A stretch of 64,000 nt of DNA from Bacillota bacterium (GTDB lineage Bacteria; Bacillota; Clostridia; Christensenellales; Borkfalkiaceae). This document shows positions 26,001 to 32,986 of the stretch, piece by piece. Position 1 is the first letter of the stretch. Each line of letters opens with the position of its first letter. A program made the translations under genes and the position numbers. The notes under the pieces were generated by a model, which saw only the letters and a program-made list of their open reading frames with translations, made no database searches and was not told the origin of the DNA. The stretch covers positions 84,406-148,405 of the forward strand of contig JAHZBZ010000001.1 of the NCBI GenBank assembly GCA_019423125.1. Reading direction: 5' to 3'.

Positions 26001-26111
26001 GCGAACTATGTACAGCACGAAGGCTCTCGCCCGATGAGTATTCTCTGGAAATTAGAGCGCCCGATTCCCGCTCGTTTACAGAAAAAGACAAACGAGCTTA
26101 TTGGAGGATGA
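23007..26111 (+). CDS. PLD–DEAD/DEAH helicase with DUF3427-type C-terminus
   Basis: A 1034-residue protein. Phospholipase-D-like nuclease domain at ~110-265 with HxK in RLHAKTYVF followed by GSSNLS. SF2 helicase core from ~310: Walker A AATGTGKT (~332-339), DEFHH box (~428), LTATPERMDG, and motif VI QQLGRGLRL. The C-terminal third (from ~700) corresponds to the DUF3427 region of this family and includes the YxDY…FHWQSQ stretch near residue 945. Known members occur in defence islands; the substrate is unknown. Homologues usually begin with MLKQGLYEQLIN, and exactly that is encoded at 22968-23003, but it is cut off by TGA at 23004. The ATG right after the stop (23007) may restart translation, or the TGA may be a mutation or error. 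Confidence 0.85.
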   Translation: MISAEIKDAEERGMYVDAAPVDTGEASKVLSQYLSEVIEKGLDNVRDNGGSLADQIALVNKLVDAVKTETREDSFEDLSVEQRAEQLLALFDKKDSILAVDEKAQIVRPVTSLAHSSLFTGAVREPQLGSELKKEIASCDRIDMLVSFIKWSGLRQILEDLKAFVQRGGTLRIITTSYMGATDLKAIEELSKLPNTTIKVSYDTKRTRLHAKTYVFYRNTGFTTAYIGSSNLSNAAMTSGLEWNLKITQKDQPETLQKIAATFESYWNLRDFETYDPAQKERLAHALKAEKYFEGPNTAYTFDILPYSYQQEILDKLEAERSVRGNFRNLVVAATGTGKTVISAFDYKRFCRENPKSPCRLLFVAHREEILKQSLYTFRGVLKNANFGEMFVGNYKPESIEHLFISIQTFNSQDFTEKTSPDFYDYIIVDEFHHAAAPTYQKLLTYYKPKILLGLTATPERMDGKNILQYFGNRIAAEIRLPEAIDRKLLSPFQYFGVTDVIDLNDLKWSRGGYDKGDLERVYTFSGIVANRRADMIIQAILRYVTDIHEVKGLGFCVSVEHARFMARYFNERNIPSISLDGNSPDEERNTAKQRLVKGEIRFIFVVDLYNEGVDIPEVNTVLFLRPTESLTVFLQQLGRGLRLAEGKECLTVLDFIGQANKRYNFEDKFAALLSDPSRGVLREIKEGFISVPKGCYILLEKKAKQYIYDNIRASFGARAGLVSRIANFTEDTGKELTLFNFLEHLHMDIRALYACDSFSRLCVQAGVREDFTEPLEETMRKAFSRFATVNSRRLIAFWMEMLTRPRFSLTEGEKRMLQMFQFTVWQKSFEECGFASLLDGIAEVRKNPTLCAELLKLLQYNFERIDFIDERVDLGFDCPLDLHCNYTRDQILVALDFLKPSTVREGVKYLPDQKIDIAFVTLNKSDKDYSPSTMYQDYSVGEEFFHWQSQSTTSDNSPTGQRYIHHREKGTLFLLFVRENKTDRISGSAGAYTFLGKANYVQHEGSRPMSILWKLERPIPARLQKKTNELIGG

Positions 26112-26230
26112 GACAAATAAAAAACTTCCAAGATGAAAATTGCTTAACAAAAATGAAGAAATGGTTTCTCAAATCCTGACAAGAAAAAGTTTTAATTAAA
26201 ATTATTCTTAAAAAACTGTAGGAGGATAAT

Positions 26231-27235
26231 ATGGACATTATAGCGATATTTAACAATAAAGGAGGCGTTGGAAAAACAACCCTTCTTTGCAATTTAGCTA
26301 GTTTTCTTCAGAAAGAATGCGGAAAAAAGGTTCTTGTAATTGATGCTGATCCGCAATGTAATACTACTACGTATGTGTTAGATGAAGAAACTTTTTATGA
26401 TATATATTATGAGCGAAAACAATTTACAATAAGTGATTTAATTTCTCCCCTTAAGCAAGGGAAGGGCTTTATTGGTACATTCAATAAAGTAACTTCGAGC
26501 GGCTTTGGATTTGACTTATTACCAGGAAATCCTCGATTAGCAATGTGTGAAGATTTTTTATCAAGTGATTGGAGTGATGTTGCAAAGGCAGAAATCCGCG
26601 GCATACGTACAAATATGCTATTTATTCATTTCTTATCATTATGTTCTAAATATTATGATTATGTATTTTTCGATATGGGACCGTCTTTGGGGGCCATAAA
26701 CCGAGCAGTATTATTAGCCTGTAATTACTTTATTACTCCTATGTCTTCAGATATATTTAGTCTATTAGCGCTGGAAAATATTGGCGTATCAATTGAAAAA
26801 TGGCGTTCAAATTTTAATGAAGCGTTATCAAAAGTGGCCACAGAGGATTTGCAAGAGCTAAAAAATTTAAACTGTAATTGTAATATCAAGTTTTTAGGTT
26901 ATGTAGAACAACAATATATAACAAAAACAGAGTCTGGAACAAAACGTGCTGTTCGCGCTTATGAAAAAATATTGAGACAAATTCCTGAAGCCATGAAAAA
27001 ATATGTTATTCTCCCGATTAATTCGAGGGAATACGATATGCTTGATTATAAGTTAGGCTCAATTCCCAATTATTATAGTCTAATTCCAATGTCTCAGAAC
27101 GCTCATAAACCACTTTTTTCGTTAACAAATTCAGATGGGGTTGTAGGAGCCCATTACCAAAAAGTTGCTGAGTTTAAAAATCTAATGAATAATATTGCAA
27201 GCAAATTTTTTGAAAATTTGAGGTTAATCAAATGA
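26231..27235 (+). CDS. ParA/MinD-like ATPase paired with SIR2
   Basis: A 334-residue P-loop ATPase of the ParA type. Deviant Walker A N9-KGGVGKTT17, then LVIDADPQCN and YDYVFFDMGPSLGAINRA. ATG follows TAGGAGGATAAT. It overlaps the SIR2-like gene by ATGA, so the two are made together. No ParB or parS is present, which argues against a partition role; a sensor or activator for the SIR2 effector is more likely. It is more AT-rich than the helicase gene before it, suggesting separate acquisition. Confidence 0.8.
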   Translation: MDIIAIFNNKGGVGKTTLLCNLASFLQKECGKKVLVIDADPQCNTTTYVLDEETFYDIYYERKQFTISDLISPLKQGKGFIGTFNKVTSSGFGFDLLPGNPRLAMCEDFLSSDWSDVAKAEIRGIRTNMLFIHFLSLCSKYYDYVFFDMGPSLGAINRAVLLACNYFITPMSSDIFSLLALENIGVSIEKWRSNFNEALSKVATEDLQELKNLNCNCNIKFLGYVEQQYITKTESGTKRAVRAYEKILRQIPEAMKKYVILPINSREYDMLDYKLGSIPNYYSLIPMSQNAHKPLFSLTNSDGVVGAHYQKVAEFKNLMNNIASKFFENLRLIK

Positions 27236-28110
27236 TAAATTGGCCAAAAGAATTAATTACTGATATTGCCAGGCGCAAATGTGTATTGTATATAGGGTCA
27301 GGTATATCATCTTCTTCAAAAAATAAGGAAGGGAAATCACCTGCAACATGGCACGGGTTTCTATCTGCAATTCTCGAAAAAAACAAAACGCAGTTGAAAT
27401 CCTGTCAAAAAATATTAACCCGTCTTTTAAAAAAAGAAGACTATTTAACTGCTTGTGAAATAATTGTAAAACATTTAGGAGAACGCGAATTTGGAGAAAT
27501 TGCCGCAGACGAATTTCGGCGACCTGGTTATTCGCCTAATAAACTTCACGAGATAATATATTCACTGGATTCACGTTTTGTTATTACTCCAAATATAGAC
27601 AAAATATATGATCAATACGCGCAAAATCAATCAAAAGCAACCATAATAATTAAAACATATTATGAAGAAATTGCACGATATTTACGTTCTTCGGATTATC
27701 TTATTATCAAGGCTCATGGAACCATTGATGAAACAGATCGTATTGTATTTACGCATAGCCAATATAATAAAGCACGCAATGAAAATTCGTCTTTTTATAA
27801 AATATTAGACGCGCTTTTACTTACTCATACTTTTATATTTTTAGGATGCGGGCTAAATGACCCTGATATACAACTGGTGATGGAAAATTTGCATTTTTCT
27901 TTTCCAGGGTGCAGGCCTCATTATATGGTGATACCTTCAAATAAATCGTCTTCCGATGAGTTGGATTGCATTACATGTAATAGAAATATAAAATTTCTTA
28001 AATATCCAAATGCAGATGGAACTCATTCATCTTTGCAAAATGACTTACTAACTCTTGCTAAACTTGTCGAAAGTGAAAGAGAAAATATTGCAAAATTTAT
28101 ATCTTGGTAA
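27232..28110 (+). CDS. SIR2-like NADase-type protein
   Basis: A 292-residue SIR2 domain protein. NAD-binding G22-S-G-x-S26 (YIGSGISS), TPNID with N121 and D123, the catalytic-type H162 in AHG, and FLGCGLNDPDIQ. In known phage-defence systems (Thoeris ThsA, DSR, SIR2-HerA) such domains deplete NAD+. Here the domain stands alone apart from a C-terminal ~40 residues without other motif, and its only partner is the overlapping ParA-like gene. Together they look like a two-gene defence module, inferred from domain content. Confidence 0.8.
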   Translation: MINWPKELITDIARRKCVLYIGSGISSSSKNKEGKSPATWHGFLSAILEKNKTQLKSCQKILTRLLKKEDYLTACEIIVKHLGEREFGEIAADEFRRPGYSPNKLHEIIYSLDSRFVITPNIDKIYDQYAQNQSKATIIIKTYYEEIARYLRSSDYLIIKAHGTIDETDRIVFTHSQYNKARNENSSFYKILDALLLTHTFIFLGCGLNDPDIQLVMENLHFSFPGCRPHYMVIPSNKSSSDELDCITCNRNIKFLKYPNADGTHSSLQNDLLTLAKLVESERENIAKFISW

Positions 28111-28474
28111 GTAATGTTGATAAAAGTATATTTTACTATTCAAGTTGCTTGAGTTCATTTTCTTATTCTTAATCAGTAGATTATTAAAATTACGTTATTT
28201 ATGAGAATTTAAAATGTGGTTGTTGGTTTTTAAAAATCGATAAAGGTATAAACTATTAATTGACGTATTCAATATTTTGAAAAATCAAGAAAAGAAAACC
28301 AAGGGCGCGCCATATCGGCGCGCCCGCTGTTGCGTATAAATTTTTGAGTCCGTCATTCAAATGGTTTGAACGACAATTTTTGCGTGGGGTAGATCGTGGG
28401 GAAGATAGTCAAAATCCGGTGTTTTTGATGGGTTTTTAGTGGTTTTTGAGCAATATTTGGTAGTTTCGGGGTGC
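28111..28474. other. Right flank of island 2
   Basis: No gene seen. A perfect GC hairpin GGGCGCGCC/GGCGCGCCC lies at 28303-28325, with T-rich sequence on its minus-strand side. GTGGGGTAG (28384) and GTGGGGAAG (28396), 12 bp apart, are probable integrase arm sites near the att copy. Confidence 0.5.
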
Positions 28475-28519
28475 CTCTGACTCCGTCATTCGTTGGTTCG
28501 AATCCAGCTACCCCAGCCA
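28475..28519 (+). repeat. att copy 3: 3' end of tRNA-Gln(CTG)
   Basis: Identical over 45 bp to the copies at 1833 and 15947. It closes island 2 on the right. Unlike the first two copies it has no integrase gene immediately to its right, so the next island has either lost it or been rearranged. Confidence 0.85.
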
Positions 28520-28525
28520 TTTTGG

Positions 28526-28573
28526 AATAATTCGAACTTCTTCGTAATTCGCAAGACGTTCGGATTATTTTTA
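28526..28573 (+). terminator. Hairpin behind att copy 3
   Basis: AATAATTCGAAC (28526-28537) pairs with GTTCGGATTATT (28558-28569), one G-T pair, with a T-rich tail. It is placed like the hairpins behind the other two att copies. Confidence 0.55.
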
Positions 28574-28601
28574 TTACTAGATGAGTTATATAAAAAGTAA
28601 G

Positions 28602-28634
28602 AAAGGCGGAGCCCGTATGGACTCCGCCTTTTGC
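28602..28634 (+). terminator. Intrinsic terminator
   Basis: AAAGGCGGAG pairs with CTCCGCCTTT across a ten-base loop, followed by TTTTG. It is symmetrical enough to work in both directions, ending minus-strand transcripts of the mobilization genes that lie to the right. Confidence 0.65.
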
Positions 28635-28754
28635 CGTCATTTAAGATTTATAATCTCGGCGCAACCTTATTGAATAAGATAAAATGTATTTTTATACCGC
28701 ATGCCCGGCGGTTTTCTCTAAATCCGTCTTTTTCAACGGCTATCCCTATATTCT

Positions 28755-28943
28755 TTAACGGGATTCTTCTTCCTTATTTAATTTTATATGCAGTTGTCTT
28801 TTCTTCCATTCGGTATAGTCCTTTCGACCTTCGTCCGATGAAAGATACTCCCGTAGGATAGGGAGTAAAATTCTTGCCAAAGACTTCATATCGGAATCAG
28901 ATATTTCGTCTGTGGTTTTAGGCTCTTCGATTTTCCCCGACAT
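28755..28943 (-). CDS. Small hypothetical protein downstream of the relaxase gene
   Basis: A 62-residue hydrophilic protein (begins MSGKIEEPKTT, ends with a charged KKRQLHIKLNKEEE). No family recognised. AAAGGAGG lies 21 bases before the ATG, which is too far. An in-frame ATA stands 12 bases after the ribosome site and would give ATA-AAC-AGA-ATG, so the start is uncertain. Last gene of the island 3 mobilization operon. Confidence 0.4.
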   Translation of the reverse strand: MSGKIEEPKTTDEISDSDMKSLARILLPILREYLSSDEGRKDYTEWKKRQLHIKLNKEEESR

Positions 28944-28993
28944 TCTGTTTATTCGATAATTTATCCTCCTTTTTAGCGATTATTCAGTTGTAA

Positions 28994-29965
28994 TTATTTG
29001 CTCCAGCTGCTGCCCTTGCTTTTGTTGTTGGCGGGATGGGAAGGAGATTTTGTTGCTCTCGACTTCTTCAACAGCTCGTCAAATTCGTCGGGATAAGCGG
29101 CAATCATGTCGCTCACCATTCTGAATGCCGAGTCCTTGCCTTTCCCCAACCTTTCGGCGCGTTGCAGTTGCTCAAATAAATCTGCGGCGTCTTTGCTCTT
29201 TATGTCAAGGCTCTTTTGCAGAGCGGCATTCTGCGCACGCAAAGTTTTAATCTCGTCCTCGGCGTTCTTTCGCTTTGTTGGTATAGGCTTGTCCGCCGTG
29301 CTCTCCACCGATTGCACTATGCCTTCCAGATATTGCTCTGCTTGCTTTTTAGTAGCTTCTGCGGAGGCTCTGGCATTAGTCATAATTTCGTTAGCCGTAT
29401 ATTCCGCTGCTTCGACGTGCCTTGCCGTGCTGCCTATCTTGCCGCGCTTCAAGCCCCATTTCTTGCCTACAACTTCCGCAAGTTCAGTTTGTAACAGAGA
29501 GAGCTTTTTCGGACTGAACAAATCCTTGAAGCAGAGCTTGCCGCCTGTAATCGGAACAAGATTGAGATGAAGGTGGGGAGTGGTCTCGTCCATATGTACG
29601 ACAGCCGAAATAATATTCTCTGCACCGTACTTGTCGGCAAAGAACTTCACGCAGCCCTCAAAAAATTCCTCTTGTCTATCTAATGGCATATTCTCGAAGA
29701 ACTCGTGTCCCGAACTCAATACAAATATGTTCATGTATATGGCGTCGCTCCGCACCTTGCGTTTAAGATTTAACGAAGAGATGCGCTCATTTATAAAGTC
29801 CAGATAGCTCTGCGGCGCTGCAATGATATGGTAATTGTCGTGCGTGCGCGAAAGGTCTATCTTCGGGTTCTTCGCCTCGTAAGTTTGGTCGCGTTCGTTT
29901 TCCCTTTCAACATTGCCGACGCTCGTTCGCTTGAGCTTTTTCATATTACATACTATAAAACTTAT
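28994..29965 (-). CDS. MobV-family relaxase of island 3, probable ATA start
   Basis: A relaxase with a full MobV motif (HMDETTPHLHLN), HxDE…PHxH, and a C-terminal coiled coil ending in KGSSWSK. The first ATG (29944) has no ribosome site. GGAGGT is followed 8 bases later by ATA at 29965, in frame, and from there the product aligns without gaps with the MobV N-terminus of island 2 (SFIVCNMKKL against SYQVLRIEKF). Translation therefore seems to begin at ATA, or an ATG has mutated. An oriT lies ~40 bp upstream. The protein is shorter than that of island 2 mainly in the coiled coil. Confidence 0.8.
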   Translation of the reverse strand: MSFIVCNMKKLKRTSVGNVERENERDQTYEAKNPKIDLSRTHDNYHIIAAPQSYLDFINERISSLNLKRKVRSDAIYMNIFVLSSGHEFFENMPLDRQEEFFEGCVKFFADKYGAENIISAVVHMDETTPHLHLNLVPITGGKLCFKDLFSPKKLSLLQTELAEVVGKKWGLKRGKIGSTARHVEAAEYTANEIMTNARASAEATKKQAEQYLEGIVQSVESTADKPIPTKRKNAEDEIKTLRAQNAALQKSLDIKSKDAADLFEQLQRAERLGKGKDSAFRMVSDMIAAYPDEFDELLKKSRATKSPSHPANNKSKGSSWSK

Positions 29966-30004
29966 ACTTGTTTACCTCCGTTTTAATTTCTCCACTTTTT
30001 ATTG

Positions 30005-30059
30005 AAAAGTGTAGCTCACTACACTTATTTCATAAGTTGCGTTCGCCCTTGCAGGGAGC
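30005..30059 (-). other. Probable oriT of island 3 (MobV type)
   Basis: Read on the minus strand: GCAAGGGCGAAC, then an inverted repeat ACTTAT…AAGT, then GTAGTGAGCTAC with a second inverted repeat. The pMV158 origin has the same order (ACTTTAT, GA, ATAAAGT, ATAGTGTG). GTTCGCCCTTGCAGGG is shared with the oriT of island 2. Nicking would be expected at TAGTG. Confidence 0.65.
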
Positions 30060-30113
30060 TATGTGGTTTGCTTGTAGTTTTGCTTGCGCCAAAAATTGAG
30101 GGACATATATCCC

Positions 30114-30758
30114 TTAATTAACGGCATTTTTATAGCTTTCCACCGCCTTATAGAGCGACAAATTTTGTAAATCTTTATGAGCTTTTATATAGTCATAAAG
30201 CTTATTCAAATCAACGCCTTCAAGTATGGGATTTTCCGCGCTTAAATTGCCCGTGCAGCCGAGAGCTTTCAGATCGTCTATCGTTCGTTTAATCGGCTTT
30301 GATTTTGCATTTGACTTGCCGCCCTTTGAGCCTGCCTTTTTGCGTTCGAGCGATACGTCCAACGTAAGCCTTGCAAGCGTATAAAACTTTTCTGCCTGCG
30401 GCGGTAAATCTTTTGCAATTTTACCTTCAAATGCCTGTTCGCATATGGCTTTGATATACGCTCCGCCGTCGTTTAAGTTCATAAGTTTCAGCTTGTCATA
30501 GTAGCTCTTCTTAAAGGCAAAATGCCTCCATAATCTGTCGTACTTTGAAGCTTTCTTTCCGCATAGCATCTCTTGTCGTTGAAGGGAGAGGATGTCCTTT
30601 AAATCTGCCCAGATCACATTGAATTTTTGCTCATCAAAACGGTTGTCTTTCCCCTCGAACATATACTCGCAGATTTGGCGCAGCATACAGGCAATATCCG
30701 CGCCGGTTTCGTCTTTGAGCACGTTCCAAAATAGCTCATAAAAATTAAATTCTTCTAT
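30114..30758 (-). CDS. DUF6291-like island protein, probable ATA start
   Basis: A ~214-residue protein. TGGAGG is followed 9 bases later by ATA at 30758. From that codon the sequence aligns with the start of the island 2 gene (EEFNFYELFWNVL against KPFTFYDIYYTPL). The next possible start, GTG 30722, would remove this conserved part. A basic stretch (SKGGKSNAKSKP) occurs in the same place as KGGRPKK in the relative. It is followed by an extra C-terminal ~55 residues. Role unknown; found upstream of oriT and relaxase in both islands. Confidence 0.55.
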   Translation of the reverse strand: MEEFNFYELFWNVLKDETGADIACMLRQICEYMFEGKDNRFDEQKFNVIWADLKDILSLQRQEMLCGKKASKYDRLWRHFAFKKSYYDKLKLMNLNDGGAYIKAICEQAFEGKIAKDLPPQAEKFYTLARLTLDVSLERKKAGSKGGKSNAKSKPIKRTIDDLKALGCTGNLSAENPILEGVDLNKLYDYIKAHKDLQNLSLYKAVESYKNAVN

Positions 30759-31510
30759 TTTCTTAAACCTCCATTTTTTAATTGATTTTGTATTACTTTC
30801 TGTGGGTTATCTTGCAATCATATAGCGCATCACCTCCTATTGGGTTCTTATCTTAATTCCGCCCCGAAGAGCAAGATAGATATTTTTTGCCAGATAGTTT
30901 TCCTCACTTATTCAAGGACACGAAATTTAAAAAGTTCATGGTACGGTTGAACTTTTCTTAAAGTTTTCTCCTTCGTACAAACCCCTTCATATATCCAAGG
31001 ACACGAGATTGTAAAATATAGACGCTCACAAATAAATTTTCGTATTTTTTCATTTACAGACGATTTATCCTCCTTCAAGTGGTAGCCGGCTTTGAAGCCC
31101 GTTTCGTAACCTGATTTTAAAATTTTACAACCATGTACATCCTCTCACTTCGTAGCCACGACAGAAGGCGTCATAAATCTGCACTTAATAAGAGTGGGGT
31201 ACGTATCTTTATGTAAAGGCTTCCTCACAATTACCCGACAATTAAGGGAAAAACTTTGACGTTTTCCCGAAAATTCATCTAAATTCATACAGCGCTAAAA
31301 AGTCCGTTCACTTAATAGCCATGAAAAGCGGGATTTTTGGGGGTATCGTTCTGAAGATTTTATAAATTTTTTCTGCGATCGTGTAAAACCTCTCAATTAA
31401 AAGCCACGAGAATAGCAAAATCGGAGCCTCTGACTTTAAGATTTTTTTGATGGCTACGTAAAAACAGCCCCTTACAAGTGGTAGCCAGGTAAGGAGCTGT
31501 TTTTTTGCAT
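30759..31510. repeat. Gene-free region with a ~80-bp periodic motif
   Basis: A loose motif (CCTC-rich start, a CA(N)TT core, then AGCCACGA or GGACACGA) recurs at about 30902, 30982, 31069, 31141, 31223, 31304, 31389 and 31469, that is every 72-87 bp. Between the motifs the sequence is unrelated. On the minus strand one stretch (about 31118-30917) reads open for ~65 codons but lacks a start. The last unit forms a terminator on the plus strand (31463-31507: CAGCCCCTTAC/GTAAGGAGCTG, T7). It might be a decayed repeat gene, an iteron-like region or a regulatory RNA series. Confidence 0.4.
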
Positions 31511-31544
31511 ATAAGGCGAATATTTCATCCGTATTTCAAAAAAT

Positions 31545-31575
31545 AGCCAGCGGAGCATGAAAAGCACCACTGGCT
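31545..31575 (+). terminator. Hairpin downstream of the periodic region
   Basis: AGCCAGCGG pairs with CCACTGGCT (one mismatch) around a 13-base loop. No T-run of note. It lies in the gap before the SLOG gene's 3' end and may be an end structure of that minus-strand transcript. Confidence 0.3.
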
Positions 31576-31703
31576 TTGAGGAATAGAACCCTATACGTCT
31601 AAGAAGATTAAATTTGCGCCCGAAAATTCACTCGGAGCGAAAAAATTGGAAAATTTTGAGCCGCCCTACGGAGCAAAGATGTAATGTGAGGTACATTAAT
31701 ATT

Positions 31704-32219
31704 TTAAAGTTTATACGTCCCAAACGTTGTCGGATCTAAGACTGTAACATGCAAGTGTCTATCTGTTGCAAAGCGAATAGTGTTTGCTGTTCCGCCTTCG
31801 GTACCGCTCCATACGGCTATAGCGCAGTCGGAATGTTCAACCATGTATAAGTTACGCTTGTGCATACAACTTGGCGTATACTCGTCTTGCAAAACAATGA
31901 CTTTGTCGCACTTAGCCAGAATGTGCTCATATCTTGTAATTGCTTCCTTATTCCATCTTGCGGCTTGTGTGCGGCATGGGAGAACGGCAGTCAATGTTAT
32001 CTCGCGAAACTTTCTTTTGAGTTCCAAGACGATCTCAGCGGCAAACATGTCCGTACCGAGAGCCATTCCGGACAGAAAGGCAGTTGTATTTTCTTCCTGC
32101 ATCTTCTGTACTATAAGTTTTTTTAGCATTTTCTTTAGTTTTTTGCAACGGCTGTCCCTTTCGTTGTAGCCAAACGGTAATCCTTTCGGGCGATGCCCTG
32201 TAAACATACACACAGCCAA
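31704..32219 (-). CDS. SLOG-family protein (DUF1273/YpsA-like)
   Basis: About 171 residues. The start is taken at TTG 32219, 8 bases after GGGAGG; the open frame extends further but would begin upstream of the predicted transcription start. Characteristic stretches: MFTGHRPKGLPFGY at the N-terminus, FLSGMALGTDMFAAE, DEYTPSCMHKRN, and WSGTEGGTANTIRFA. SLOG proteins bind nucleotide-derived ligands and some act as sensors in defence; this short DUF1273 branch is common on integrative elements. It is transcribed divergently from an XRE regulator, with three operator copies between them. Confidence 0.75.
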   Translation of the reverse strand: MAVCMFTGHRPKGLPFGYNERDSRCKKLKKMLKKLIVQKMQEENTTAFLSGMALGTDMFAAEIVLELKRKFREITLTAVLPCRTQAARWNKEAITRYEHILAKCDKVIVLQDEYTPSCMHKRNLYMVEHSDCAIAVWSGTEGGTANTIRFATDRHLHVTVLDPTTFGTYKL

Positions 32220-32233
32220 AATAATTGCCTCCC

Positions 32234-32361
32234 ATAACCCGTATTCGGGTAACATTACAAATATTTTATTGAATTTCCTTCGATATGTCAACAGAATTAC
32301 CCGAATATGGGTAAAACAGCATTTATACTCTGATATTATATATTAACCGAATACGGGTAAT
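32234..32361. promoter_or_regulatory. Divergent control region with three palindromic operators
   Basis: TTACCCGAATACGGGTAA-like palindromes occur at 32234-32252, 32297-32314 and 32343-32361. A minus-strand promoter (TTGACA as 32286-32291, TAAAAT as 32263-32268, spacer 17) drives the SLOG gene. One operator lies just downstream of its -10 and one upstream of its -35. The third sits just before the XRE start codon. This fits autoregulation by the XRE protein at 32374. Confidence 0.7.
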
Positions 32362-32373
32362 AACGGTCGATAT

Positions 32374-32625
32374 ATGGAATACTCCGAAATAATCGTCAAA
32401 CGAATACAGCAACTTTGCCAAAAGAAAAGTTGTTCAATCAATAAGCTTGCTACCATGAGCGGTGTCAAGCAATCAACTTTGGACAATCTTATGCGAGGGA
32501 TCACAAAGAATCCAGGAATTGTATCGTTGCACAAGATAGCCAATGCTTTTAACATGACCCTTGCTGAGTTTTTGGATTTTGAAGAGCTGAACGAATATAG
32601 CTTTGAAGATAACAGCGAAGAATAA
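32374..32625 (+). CDS. XRE-family repressor
   Basis: An 83-residue helix-turn-helix protein (CSINKLATMSGVKQSTLDNLMRG, residues ~19-43) of the short Cro/C1 type, ending in an acidic tail. It has no ribosome site and lies 12 bp from an operator copy. It probably controls the divergent SLOG gene and itself. It is followed by an intrinsic terminator and so is monocistronic. Confidence 0.85.
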   Translation: MEYSEIIVKRIQQLCQKKSCSINKLATMSGVKQSTLDNLMRGITKNPGIVSLHKIANAFNMTLAEFLDFEELNEYSFEDNSEE

Positions 32626-32657
32626 GTCCCCTGATATAAATTCAGGGGACTTATTCT
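32621..32657 (+). terminator. Intrinsic terminator of the XRE gene
   Basis: AATAAGTCCCCTGA pairs over 14 bp with TCAGGGGACTTATT, followed by CTTTT. Confidence 0.85.
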
Positions 32658-32682
32658 TTTGCATCAATTTTTCTAAATTCGG

Positions 32683-32711
32683 TTGATAGATGTGAATGAA
32701 CATGCTATAAT
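32683..32711 (+). promoter_or_regulatory. Promoter of the second XRE gene
   Basis: TTGATA (32683-32688) and TATAAT (32706-32711), spacer 17, with TAGGAG before the ATG at 32739. Confidence 0.65.
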
Positions 32712-32738
32712 AATGTTATAAATCAGTAGGAGTTTATT

Positions 32739-32926
32739 ATGACTTTTGGAGAAAAGGTAAAATTCGCCCGACTACAATTATTTTTAAGTCAGGAAAAGTT
32801 CGCTAAAGAACTGAACGTATCGTTTGCGACGATAAACAGATGGGAACGCGGCCTCTGTGAGCCTATGAAGGGCAGAAGGCATTTCATGATTTTTGCAAAA
32901 AAAATCATATCAAATTTGAAGAATAA
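32739..32926 (+). pseudogene. XRE-family regulator with a one-base deletion
   Basis: The frame from ATG 32739 encodes an XRE helix-turn-helix (LSQEKFAKELNVSFATINRWERG). After KGR (~32876) the +2 frame, not the annotated one, gives the expected family ending KAFHDFCKKNHIKFEE with TAA at 32924, ten bases before the next operator. One A appears to be missing in GGCAGAAGG. Read as it stands, the frame runs on to 32984 through the next promoter, giving an unnatural tail. It is therefore a frameshift mutant or carries a base-calling error. Confidence 0.65.
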
Positions 32927-32935
32927 ATTTATATA

Positions 32936-32968
32936 TGACAATATATGTCATGTTTATTGTGTTATAAT
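32936..32968 (+). promoter_or_regulatory. Shared promoter-operator (copy 3)
   Basis: TGACAATATATGTCA (32936-32950) with TATAAT at 32963-32968, 17 bases from the TGTCA half-site. It drives the MmeI-like gene, whose GAGGGA ribosome site and ATG follow at 32976-32989. It is preceded by TTTATATA, as in copies 2 and 4. Confidence 0.7.
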
Positions 32969-32986
32969 CGATTCGAGGGAATAAAA

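Noticed and set aside
26231..27235. Plasmid partition locus
   Set aside because: A ParA-like ATPase is present, but no ParB gene and no parS-like repeats. It is instead coupled to a SIR2 gene.
30902..31510. CRISPR array
   Set aside because: Units are 72-87 bp apart with only loose similarity, there are no identical direct repeats of 24-40 bp, and no cas genes are in the window.
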